Shown: piece after piece, positions 12,001 through 18,867 of the stretch
Layout: each line of letters opens with the position of its first letter
How positions within the stretch are numbered: the first letter of the stretch is position 1
Source: Isoetes taiwanensis
Taxonomy: Eukaryota; Streptophyta; Lycopodiopsida; Isoetales; Isoetaceae
Reading direction: 5' to 3'
NCBI GenBank assembly: GCA_021234155.1
Contig: JAJEKV010000002.1
Span: 43,203,203 to 43,267,202 of the forward strand
Length of the DNA: 64,000 nt
Position numbers and translations under genes: made by a program
The notes under the pieces: model-generated
Database searches by the model: none
What the model saw: the letters and a program-made list of their open reading frames with translations, nothing else
Told to the model about the DNA's origin: nothing

Positions 12001-15000
12001 GATTGCTTTGGGTGTGTCATAAATCTAGTAAGAACTCCAACAGCATATGTTATATCTGGGCGTGTAATGGTAAGATAGAGTAATGCACCAACTAATTGTC
12101 TATAGAGAGTAGCATCAGTATCTTCATCATCTGATTGAAGAGTCAACTTCTGACCTGGATCCCAAGGAATAAGCGCAGGTTTGCAATCTGTCATATGGAA
12201 TTTATCCAAAATTTCTGAGACATACTTTTGTTGAGTTAAATGGATACCTTGAGAAGTTTGCCATACTTCAAGACCTAAGCAATAGTGCATAAGACCAAGG
12301 TCTGTAACCTCAAAATCAGCTGCAATAGATGCCTTAGTGTGCTCAATAAGAGAGAATGCACTACCTGTCATAATTGTATCATCAACATAAAGAAGAATGA
12401 TAGAAACTTTGGAGTCTTGAAACTTAAAATAAAGACTAGGATCTGCTCGAGATCTAAGGTATCCCATATTGATAAGATAGGCATTTATCTTCTGATTCCA
12501 GCATCTAGGTGCTTGTCGAAGTCCATACAAACTTTTCTTTAGCTTACAAACATAACCAGGGTACTCCTTATTCACAAAACCCGGAGGTTGTTGCATGTAC
12601 AACTCCTCTTCTAAATCACCATTTAAGAATGCTGATTTGAAATCTAGCTGATGAACAGGCCAAGAATTTTGTGCTGCTAAAGCAAGAACAGCACGTAGCG
12701 TATCAAGCCGAACCACAGGTGCAAAAACATCATTATAGTCAAAACCTTCTTGTTGTGTAAATCCCTTAGCAACAAGTCTAGCTTTGTGCCTAGAAATCGT
12801 ACCATCTGATCGATATTTGGTGCGATATACCCACTTTGCTCCAATGATATTCTTGCCTGGAGGTTTAGGCACAAGCTCCCAAGTCCCTTGTTTATGTAGC
12901 ATATCTAATTCCTCCTTCATTGCACTAATCCAATGATCAACTTTTGCTGCTTGACCATAGAAAATAGGGTCACTGTCATTAAGAATAAAAAAGAATTGAG
13001 AAAGACGAAGGAATTCCGAAAAATAGAGGCTACGTTTCCACAAGAAGCCAAAAAAAGAATCAACTAAATTTAGGAGAGAGGTTAAATTTGAGAAGATGGC
13101 GACTCCTACTAATAGAACCGGCACAAATCAGCAAGAAAATTTCGAAAATATCTCACAATACAGATGAGATCGTCAAGATTTTTGACCAAACTGTCTTCCG
13201 GCACCTGTTCTTGCAAGAATTGCAAGATCCCAGTCCAGGCTAATCTGATTCAATCAGTGTTTAGCTTATTTAAAGACTAAACAAATCCACTTCACCTTCA
13301 CGAAATTTTACCTTTGATCTACAAATCTAGATCTACAAATTCAACATTGGATCATTTTCCAGACCCACTAGGGGACACACAGAACAACCATAATATGGTC
13401 TTTCCTTTATAGTTTGTTTTAGTTGCTAGCTTTTCCTTCCTAGCATTTAAGGTTAGGAGAGTCCCTCGAGATGATGAAGAATTCATGCCTCCGCACAAGT
13501 AAATGGAGGGGAACATAGAGTAGGGTCTAGGCCTGTGCTGCATGGCCAACTTGCAGACTTTTGCTTGTAGAGTATTACCATACTCACGTGTGTTTATGTG
13601 TGTTGATGAAGGAAGGTTATTCTTTCCATTCATAAAGTCTTCAAGTTTTTCCTGCCCTTGGTCAGATCATCAATTTCTTTATGAGTTGGGTCAATTGTGT
13701 TTGATTGCCCTTGACCCATTAGATCCCTTTCACTTGAGGATGTTCTTCCTTTTCCAGGATAGCACCTGACTATGACAAACTATACACTCTTAATCATATG
13801 CAACATGGATTGCTGCAACATAGTTGGCTTGTTAAAGCGGGAGTGATATCCTCTCTAGACTGGGTGTAAAAAACATGTACTCTTAACATTGAACATGTCT
13901 AAACCACAGAAGAAGCACTTCCTCTGCTCTAAGCCAATACGATTTGCATAGCCAGCCTGATGGGAATACATCATGAATTGTGCCAATGCATAGTTCATCT
14001 TATTTCAGAAGTCAATATAACAAAAACATTGAGAAGTGCCTTATAGAATTATTTTTCTTTTTAAAGAGAGTTTACTGAGGGGATTTACCCAGCATGAAGG
14101 GCTGGTGATTCTTTCTTCATGCAACCTTTACTGGTTAAGGTACTTTTATCCACTTTAGTGTTGATAAAGAAGCACAAAAAGCAGTTCTTGGAAGAACGAG
14201 ATTCAATGGACTCCATCATCACGTATTCTTGCAACTTATTCTAACATGTTAAGCACACTGAATGTCAAAACTGAGCTAGTCTTTCTCTGGTTTTGGACAG
14301 CTAACACTGAAAATCTACCCCAATGATTGGCCTAGGATGCCTCTTCATGCCCATATACTGCCATAGCCCAGTAGATAAAGGCTGCTTAAAGAGAAAAAGG
14401 AAGAAACTTCATTATCCAGTCAACTGATGGTGGGCATTTAAGCTTTGCAATGGGACAGGTATTATCCAGAAGATATCCTTGGACCAGAACTTGCTGCCAA
14501 TAGTCACTGCCTGCTTCATAACAACATCTAGCCTTGAGCCGCATCGCAAGAGCAACAAATACCTCATTTTCCTTGAATGATTGGTCCCACCAACCTTTTG
14601 TGAAGCATATTTGTGGCAGATAGGTACTTGTCTTCAGTACATCCTTACAAGCCATTTGATAAGGAACATTGGCTTACCAGCGATATAGATTCAAAAATGA
14701 CAGACCAAGTTATGGGAAAGCCCGTAAAAAGTTGGAGACAACATCGTCCTATTTTTTATGGACTTTCCCTTTTGGATATTTGAAGTACCCAAATTTATCC
14801 AATCTTCAAGTTATGAGAAAGCCCATAAAACATTGAAAGACCAAGCTTTTTGGAAACTTAACGCAAGCTTGTCCAAAACACGATGGTCCAATAAAAACAA
14901 TGAACTTGAGCTTTTGCTGCTTACTTGAATCTTGATTTAAGCAAGGTCAGAGACATGCCTCCAGGAATACTTTAGCCTCCGCTGCTGTCCTAGATGTTGC

Positions 15001-15674
15001 AAAGATGCATGATTTACTACTAGAAAAATCAGCAATTGCACTTTCTGCTCTGCTGGAATGACCTGCATTGAATATTAAAAATATAAGAACACTTCTAACG
15101 AAATGAGCCTGTGTATAAATTTCTACCAACCCGCCAATCTGTTGCACCCATCACGACAATCTCTTCTTGACCCACGGTTGCACGTAAGTCAGAAAGCTCA
15201 TGAGGTGAATGCACTTCACAAAAAACTCCTCTTTGCTTGTTTTCGCTGGTAAGAAAACGTCCATTATCTAAAATCAAGGGGTCAATCCTGGCTATACCTG
15301 CAGACAGATTGCAAGTTTGTTGTTGATTCGAAGTATCTTAAAGCCAATACTTTTTATAAGATAATGTACAGTGCCATAAATAATTTGTCACAAATTCTCA
15401 TACGCTTATCAAAAGACATTCAAATTCAAGCTCATTACTTACTTGACCAATTATTTATAAGGTCTCGCGAATCGGGAGTGAATATAAAGGTGTTCCATCC
15501 GCCTTCCACTGAAGCGGTCATCACTTCCTTATTGCTGGTCCATATCCACACCTGCTTATTCCGCGCTTGCATACAAGTGTTCATACGAGGGAGATTGATA
15601 GTTCCTAATGGGAGAGCCAGAGAATGCGAAGCACCTAATGACGAAGCCATAGCAGCGCATAATGCTGTGGCCAT
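58..15674 (-). CDS. Class II (archaeal-type) 3-dehydroquinate synthase-like protein, plastid-targeted, nine exons
   Basis: Exons in transcript order are 15443-15674, 15127-15297, 14959-15062, 3682-3750, 3476-3610, 3323-3412, 3085-3252, 2930-3002 and 58-188. Lengths sum to 1173 nt and all splice phases agree, giving 390 residues plus TAG. The N-terminus ([20 protein letters not shown]) is Ala/Ser-rich like a chloroplast transit peptide. Family blocks seen are [20 protein letters not shown] (about residues 42-61), [15 protein letters not shown] (213-227), [15 protein letters not shown] (239-253), ASRPFRVN (259-266), [16 protein letters not shown] (308-323), [10 protein letters not shown] and the C-terminal [15 protein letters not shown]. 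The archaeal relatives make 3-dehydroquinate from an amino-ketoheptulosonate with NAD+. Plants use the unrelated AroB-type enzyme for shikimate synthesis, so the role of this homolog is not settled. The full set of blocks and open phases argues for a functional gene. Exon/intron borders are my own calls; the odd one is the GC donor after exon 3. Confidence 0.9.
189..2929 (-). other. Intron 8 of the dehydroquinate synthase-like gene, with a Copia relic inside
   Basis: The intron runs from the donor after ACAAATGAAG (2930) to the acceptor CATTACAG before position 188. Apart from the Copia relic at about 1640-2190 I see no coding sequence. The stretch 200-1540 is AT-rich with no recognisable feature. 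Confidence 0.75.
1640..2190 (+). mobile_element. Decayed Copia RNase H fragment
   Basis: Read on the plus strand, 1660-1700 gives [11 protein letters not shown], the conserved lead-in to Copia RNase H. About 1790-1860 gives [20 protein letters not shown], a degraded form of the family block around the RNase H glutamate. Near 1955 a remnant of the KHIEID..F motif is followed by stops, and 2160-2190 gives [10 protein letters not shown], matching the usual TKDQLADIFTK end. Frames shift and stops intervene, so this is an old broken copy. It sits antisense to the host gene within its last intron. No LTRs were found. Confidence 0.7.
3869..4721 (-). pseudogene. Unidentified coding-like relic with a CxxC motif and two PIP-box-like segments
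   Basis: I do not recognise the protein. Minus-strand pieces in several frames read like real protein: [20 protein letters not shown] and [12 protein letters not shown] (about 4420-4550), [19 protein letters not shown] (about 4325-4375, with a CxxC), and a Lys-rich stretch over 3900-4160 containing GVTNFFSPE and SKKGIMNYF. The two ..NFF/..NYF segments resemble PCNA-interacting (PIP) boxes, which would suit a DNA replication or repair protein. The pieces need frame changes between them, so this is either a broken gene fragment lodged in the intron or spliced exons of a nested gene that I cannot assemble. Confidence 0.4.
4722..5640. other. Intronic stretch without a recognised gene
   Basis: No coding sequence is supported. 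Around 5290-5470, a TATA-like ACTATATAAGCC followed by ..CTTGCAACCTTGTGTCTTCC resembles the promoter and end of the short Copia LTR next door, so a very old solo LTR is possible but not shown. Confidence 0.4.
5641..5817 (+). repeat. 5' LTR of Copia element 1
   Basis: 177 bp, closely matching 10454-10637 apart from a 7-bp TAGATGC duplication in the 3' copy and a few substitutions. Very short for a plant Copia LTR. Confidence 0.92.
5679..5718 (+). promoter_or_regulatory. LTR promoter: two TGACGT elements and a TATA box
   Basis: TGACGTGTC (5679-5687) and TGACGTGGC (5696-5704) are ACGT-core elements of the kind bound by plant bZIP factors. CTATATAAG (5710-5718) follows at a normal promoter distance. 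The same arrangement occurs in the LTR of the second Copia element, so it is conserved in this family. Confidence 0.6.
5818..5830 (+). other. Primer binding site, initiator Met-tRNA type
   Basis: TGGTATCAGAGCC directly follows the LTR. This is the usual plant retroelement primer site complementary to the 3' end of initiator Met-tRNA. Confidence 0.85.
6262..8856 (+). CDS. Copia gag-protease-integrase polyprotein (5' part of pol)
   Basis: I chose the ATG at 6262 ([11 protein letters not shown]) because the Copia gag homology [16 protein letters not shown] starts right after it; the frame is open further upstream but matches nothing. From that Met: Gag about 1-200; CCHC zinc knuckle [14 protein letters not shown] at 222-235; protease active site [12 protein letters not shown] with Asp at 297; GAG-pre-integrase HARYGHIG; integrase catalytic D509, D571 and E607 (D-35-E spacing) with [21 protein letters not shown] Ser/Pro-rich linker follows (8525-8700), then the frame drifts into unrelated sequence, so a frameshift separates this part from RT. 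Confidence 0.9.
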   Translation: MAVSQEPWKYFQHPVLDHQNFFTWKEAFNTNLHLRDLSEVLGSKWNPQTDAEKKKDDYALNHLKACVGTDFLMDLKDFHDFKSAFQFLHDQCVLKGEGHQLLCLTQIDTLRLLDCSGVRDYLKKLRGLQEAYVAAGGQMKDSRLILYALKGLPEEYRHFVKFYKLQQNISVDFHQFQQQLLEEEQEHKRSADTAAAHYSNTKAVPSSSVSSKSTSTKKPMSCWHCGAEGHMKFQCKKFQKEVAQYLKYKSQSRKDKETVKDSEISAKVSEISLDDLEEQFLALVTDQFEEDELWLVDSGATKHLASKSHVFSDLQPHHSTVVKMADGNLARSKGKGKVQIDLDSSSTLKIDDVLHMPDLVVNLLSVSQIYKQLGFSILFEGGQVYICSKKLLQLLDPSLVGIVAQGNLTKDGLYVLHGKNTHHAHTAEVSPSSTSSCSTSESLWHARYGHIGLSPLVIASKLGMVQGLPLLKNQDLQCHACRLGKQVQAPFPKQATFRATQPLELIHSDICYMPLESLAGSRYFLVFVDDFSRFTWVYPLKFKSQAFSTFKNFSALVQTQLSTSIKAIRTDNAREYLSAEFEAYLRDKGIHRELIVPYAHSQNGVAERKHRTLLNLARSLLKHKNMPPSFWAEAVLTACYLSNRAPTKSLNLKTPFETLYSIKPDVSHFRVFGCLGYAAYPKEILQKQGKLADRARQVIFIGYTPNMKAWRCYDPETQTVFALKEYAIFENKSYDFQLSHPVDYDTAVINLLDIDSCSSPSSISSSSSTISLPLSSSSSTVSASSFLSPPVPLPTFSPSIPLPTIEPIPSPYPQIHMLTMNLLITMKYLNIRRLFYLLLFLSPTTFMIYNTLTLVLLFCAILHS
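8880..10413 (+). pseudogene. Copia reverse transcriptase and RNase H, broken by frameshifts
   Basis: Three open blocks in different frames cover one RT-RNase H domain. 8926-9273 has [20 protein letters not shown] and [15 protein letters not shown]. 9270-9713 has the YVDD catalytic motif (9456-9467) and [14 protein letters not shown]. 9955-10413 has the RNase H part with [27 protein letters not shown] and [14 protein letters not shown]. The break at 9270 fits loss of one C in a C run. Another break lies at about 9770-9950. The copy cannot make a full polyprotein. Confidence 0.9.
10454..10637 (+). repeat. 3' LTR of Copia element 1
   Basis: 184 bp, preceded by the purine tract AAAGGGGGA and followed by the TTATT target duplication. 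Carries the same TGACGTGGC and TATATAAG promoter as the 5' copy. Confidence 0.92.
10638..11160. other. Spacer between the two Copia elements
   Basis: 523 bp of intron sequence. I see no gene, no repeat boundary and no RNA signature. The open frames on the minus strand here match nothing I know. Confidence 0.4.
11161..11378 (-). repeat. 3' LTR of Copia element 2
   Basis: On the minus strand it starts TATTAGAAG and ends near ATACATTCTATTCAGA, matching the element 1 LTR ends. It contains two GCTGACGTGGCA elements and GTCTATATAAGCCACAG. Confidence 0.8.
11161..13000 (-). mobile_element. 5'-truncated Copia element 2 (RT-RNase H plus 3' LTR)
   Basis: Same family as element 1 but inserted in the opposite direction. 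The 3' LTR is 11161-11378 (about 218 bp), preceded on the minus strand by a purine tract complementary to TCCCCCC (11379-11385). The domain order stops just upstream of reverse transcriptase: gag, protease and integrase are missing and no 5' LTR is seen. Homology with element 1 begins at [10 protein letters not shown] (about 12965) and upstream sequence diverges, marking the truncation or deletion point. The right boundary is approximate. Confidence 0.88.
11430..13124 (-). CDS. Copia reverse transcriptase-RNase H, uninterrupted frame
   Basis: An open frame of 564 codons ends at a stop at 11430. Recognisable Copia sequence starts near 12965 with [20 protein letters not shown], so the first roughly 50 codons are probably leader or junction sequence; the frame opens on a GTG, not an ATG. 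Visible motifs are [38 protein letters not shown] (12378-12389, codons 246-249), [45 protein letters not shown] and [12 protein letters not shown]. No stop or frameshift interrupts the two domains, unlike element 1. Without gag, protease and integrase it can act only in trans, if at all. Confidence 0.88.
   Translation of the reverse strand: MPVLLVGVAIFSNLTSLLNLVDSFFGFLWKRSLYFSEFLRLSQFFFILNDSDPIFYGQAAKVDHWISAMKEELDMLHKQGTWELVPKPPGKNIIGAKWVYRTKYRSDGTISRHKARLVAKGFTQQEGFDYNDVFAPVVRLDTLRAVLALAAQNSWPVHQLDFKSAFLNGDLEEELYMQQPPGFVNKEYPGYVCKLKKSLYGLRQAPRCWNQKINAYLINMGYLRSRADPSLYFKFQDSKVSIILLYVDDTIMTGSAFSLIEHTKASIAADFEVTDLGLMHYCLGLEVWQTSQGIHLTQQKYVSEILDKFHMTDCKPALIPWDPGQKLTLQSDDEDTDATLYRQLVGALLYLTITRPDITYAVGVLTRFMTHPKQSHWKAAKQVVRYLKGTPNEGLFYGKVSEPKLLVYSDSDMASTDLDSRKSLTGFVSFFGNSPVSWGSKNQSTTSISTTEAELKALTDTTQELKWLLHLYEDLGVTVKPAQLFCDNSGAISHVKDFKMHLQIKHLDIKLCFIREQLQNGSLTLSYCSTKDQLADGFTKPLSGRLFKQLKAVLGLQSYVSEGG
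13125..14958. other. Intron 3 remainder, no recognised gene
   Basis: 13125-13350, next to Copia element 2, may be retained 5' leader of that element. 14690-14870 holds two diverged copies of a segment around AAGTTATGGGAAAGCCCGTA. No exon or RNA gene is supported. Confidence 0.4.
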
Positions 15675-15737
15675 ACTCTATGGCTTGTAATGTACGGCGG
15701 GAATATTCTTGTTGGAGAATAATATCGATTGAGATAG
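15675..15737 (-). promoter_or_regulatory. 5' leader/proximal promoter of the dehydroquinate synthase-like gene
   Basis: The sequence immediately upstream of the ATG at 15674. No clear TATA box is seen, and the transcription start cannot be placed from sequence alone. Confidence 0.3.
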
Positions 15738-15998
15738 CTAGCTCCAATTGGTTGGAGTCGGAGGTCAGATTTTAGGACCAAACGCTGGCTCCAGGTCACA
15801 GACCCTGCTTTATGCCCGGACGCGGTCAGGCAATACGGCACTTTCCTTAAGGCTAGAAAGGCCAGGTACATTACGGCCATAACAGGAAATGTTCTTTCTC
15901 CTAGAACATCATCTCAGGACCTGACGAAGAGTGCTCAGAAGGCCAGTGCCGCCTACAGTAAACATCACCCCGAGCAGTGGGGGCAATACCAACAGTAG
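15738..15998 (+). other. Open coding-like segment without ATG
   Basis: 86 codons with no methionine, ending in TAG. It reads with a balanced, protein-like composition (for example ALCPDAVRQYGTFLKARKAR and KASAAYSKHHPEQWGQYQQ) and higher GC than its surroundings. I do not recognise it. It lies divergently just upstream of the dehydroquinate synthase-like start codon and could be an exon fragment, transposon debris or chance. Confidence 0.3.
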
Positions 15999-16519
15999 CT
16001 CTACAATCTAGAGGGCTCAGTGCTGAAAATCACAGAGGCAGAGGTAGCACAAGGGGAGAGCAATTATCTCAATCATCCTTTAGTAGGATTTGGCAAAAAC
16101 ATTTAGTGATGTGGTAGTGGCAAAAAATAATAGCTTCTCTAAATGCAATTCATATGTACAGTTACGTGAGGCATTGAGAAGTGCAGTTGTGTTGAGCAAA
16201 GAATCTATTAATGAGATGCATCGACATCAAAATGAATAAACTTCGTAGAGCCATCTATCAATGGAGAGTATTCTCTTCCATGGAACTTAGAGAGATATCT
16301 ATGCTTCATCCATGATAAGATGGAGCAACACAAACTCTTTCTACCAAGATTGCAATCGATACCAAAAAGTTGTGCTAATGCTCAACAGTTGAAGATCTCT
16401 CTAGTTGGCATGTTGAGGTTAGACTATAAGACCATAAAAATGGCTAGGATAAATATTATTTCAACGTCTATGGGGACCCTATAGCAGGCCATGGAATGGA
16501 TCTATACATAGTGCATCTC

Positions 16520-16585
16520 TGGGTGGTCTCGAGCTCGAGGCATACATGTTCTAAGTGTGTTACCACTAGACCAAAGGCCCCAAAA
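16520..16585 (-). repeat. tRNA-like SINE head with A and B boxes
   Basis: On the minus strand GGTCTAGTGGTAACAC matches a pol III A box region. About 30 bp on, GAGCTCGAGACCACC resembles a B box (GGTTCGANNCC) with one or two changes. It does not look able to fold into a full tRNA, so I call it a tRNA-derived SINE fragment. Confidence 0.45.
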
Positions 16586-17862
16586 GTGCCTAAAAAGCAC
16601 CCATTTGAAAAAGTAACAGATGCTAACCCATCACGAGGTTGCTTTTCATAAACATGTTATCTCATAGGGTTTCTCATGCTAATGCATCGCGGGTTTGCCT
16701 TTGGGAAACATGTTATTTCATAAAGTTTCTTTGTGTAGAGTTGTTTGACGCTAATGCAAATAACATACGACAAATTACGTGGCAAGTTGGTCCATTGAGT
16801 TACTGAGTCAATCAGGTCATGTATTAAGTTGTTCGTGTCACTAATGTTTCTTTCAAGTTATACTAGTTACCGTTTAACATGTTGGATTGTGAAGCTACTA
16901 GTAATTAAGCATGTTACAATTAGAAGTGCGACATGAAGGACGTTTTGCAAGTATGCTGCCCTTCAATCTATTATTGCTTAAATTCATTTATTCAGAGAAG
17001 CTAACCTTCCTAGTAATTCAGCAACATGCCCTTGAAGCAAGTTCGCATTTCACAACAAGAATCCTTCTTGCCAAAACTTTCTGAACCAAACTTAGCACCT
17101 AAAGGTCTTCAAAGGCTATCGAGCTTGTCGGGAATTGAGTGAACAAGTACAGTGTTACCTCTCAAACTCAACATTTGCACAGTTGGTGCCATCTTCCAAA
17201 CTCCTAGAAATCTAGTAGTATTAAATCCAACAAAACAATCTAGAAGGAAAAGACTCTTCAGTTAGGCAATGCGTTCAAGTTAGATGGAGAGATGGAAACT
17301 TCAATTCTGGTTACATGAAAATCATCTTGTTCTTCTTTACATTTATTCCAGGCCAAGGATCATTGCTAATCACTATACGTCTTCTCCAATCAATCAATGC
17401 CATTGTTTAGACCTTCAAGAACTTCAAACATGGCTTCCAACTCCATGGCCATCCACGACAAAACCAAGAAGAGAAGAATACATATAAGTACAGAACTTCT
17501 CAAAAAGTAGGTTGTGCTCCTCCAATCTTGCATTTTTGAAATCCTCTTATTGAACTGGCTCTTTAAAAATAGCGTTATGGCTACAACCGTCACTTTGAGT
17601 TCCAGACAAAAGCCATTGTGATACAATTTATATTATTTATGCCTCTTTAGGCATGTAAATCAGCTTTCACTTTTTTGAATGATGTAGAACAAGCAATGTG
17701 TCATCTTCAATTAAGTTAGTCCTTTGTTAGTCAGTATGCAATTTATAAATACCTACACTGACAGACTAACTCGACCAACTGTACATGAAGAACACTTATT
17801 TCTTCGAAATCAGATTCTTTTTAATAATAATTACCAAAATTTGATCATAATATGCTATTAAT

Positions 17863-18165
17863 GGGCAATTTTTTGTAACCCTGATGCATATGTAGGGCAG
17901 TGTCCTAAACAAGAAAGAAGATCATATAACTTTGAAATTATGAAGCATAATAGAAGCATAATGTAATTAAATAGCCCTTAACATGGTAGGTGTTGGTTCA
18001 GATACTGAAGGTAAAGAGCCTTTTAAAAGGGTCAATGGCAATTTTTTGTAAACCTGGGACATATGTAGTGTAGTATCTTAAACAAGAAGGAAGATCATGC
18101 TAATATAACAAAATGGAAGCACAATTTAAATAAATGACCTCCTTGGGATGATAGGTGTTGGTTCA
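17863..18165. repeat. Diverged direct repeat, about 150 bp units
   Basis: Two neighbouring units share GGCAATTTTTTGTAA, CATATGTAG, AAACAAGAA.GAAGATCAT and TAGGTGTTGGTTCAG in the same order. Confidence 0.65.
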
Positions 18166-18480
18166 GGTTGAATGCTGATGTTATGGGGAGAGAGATTTGT
18201 GATATGTATGACCACACTATCTCCTTCCTTGGCAGAAATAGTCGATCCTATCAGTGAACCCATGAGCAAGATGCAAAAAAGCTACAATATGAAACCCGAA
18301 ATACTAAATAAAAAGAATAAAAAAATCTATATAAAATACAACAATATATACATGGCCACGAAGGGCACAAGAAAAAGAGATGCTGGAATAAAAAAGGACT
18401 CACAACTAACAGTGAATGGGAATGCTGAAATCCATGCTAAAGGCCCCGTTAAATACTAGCTAGGGGACCAGCTACGGGAG

Positions 18481-18586
18481 TTTCTAGAAGAATGTATCTG
18501 GAATATTCTGGAAATCAAGAGAATGTTCCGAAAGGTTCTAGAGGAATATTTCTAGGACATTTTAGGAGGTTTCTAGAATATTCCAT
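18481..18586. promoter_or_regulatory. Array of heat-shock elements in a Gypsy LTR
   Basis: Repeated inverted nGAAn units: TTCTAGAAG (18482-18490), GAATATTCTGGAA (18501-18513), GAATGTTCCGAAAGGTTC (18521-18538, one unit imperfect) and TTCTAGAATATTCC (18571-18584). At least two are perfect three-unit heat-shock factor sites. A TATATATG motif lies 30-40 bp further on (about 18600-18607). Confidence 0.6.
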
Positions 18587-18840
18587 AACGACACATACTA
18601 TATATGTATGGTCATCGCACTATCCCCCTCATATGAGGTGACAAGTCGTCGGAGTTGGAGCTAAAGTACTTGGACTTGGCTTATCCGGGTAACATCTGTG
18701 GAACTTAGCAACTTTATCAAGAACATTAATCAAATTCCCTGCAAGTTCTCACGTGCGATCATCGACGAAGTAATATAGATGCTCAAAATCTTTATGACCA
18801 TCAGTGTCAATTGGAGGAGGCAGTGGAGGAATCCAATCTG

Positions 18841-18867
18841 GGGGAAAAAAAAAAAAAAAAAAAAAAA
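18841..18867 (+). repeat. Poly(A) run
   Basis: A run of over 20 A residues after GGGGG, within the Gypsy relic; a possible retroposon tail, but no element body is recognised. Confidence 0.5.

Larger units (their letters stand above)
3751..14958 (-). other. Intron 3 of the dehydroquinate synthase-like gene: 11.2 kb, GC-AG borders, two Copia insertions
   Basis: On the minus strand the upstream exon ends ..VFLE at CTGGAG, followed by GCATGT. The downstream exon starts after AATGTGCAG with GCCTTGGAAG. Only a GC donor here keeps the reading frame and gives the family-typical FLEALE join; the alternative GT four bases further breaks the frame of the next exon. The intron contains an unidentified coding-like relic (3869-4721), a full-length Copia element and a truncated Copia element. 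Confidence 0.75.
15999..18469. other. Intergenic, no recognised gene
   Basis: Contains a tRNA-like SINE head (about 16520-16585), a roughly 70-bp degenerate duplication around ACATGTTAT..TCATA (16600-16735) and a direct duplication of about 150 bp (17863-18165). No coding exon is supported. Confidence 0.4.

Noticed and set aside
14386-14655. 89-codon minus-strand frame considered as an extra exon of the dehydroquinate synthase-like gene
   Set aside because: Its sequence does not match the family, and the flanking exons already join in phase without it.
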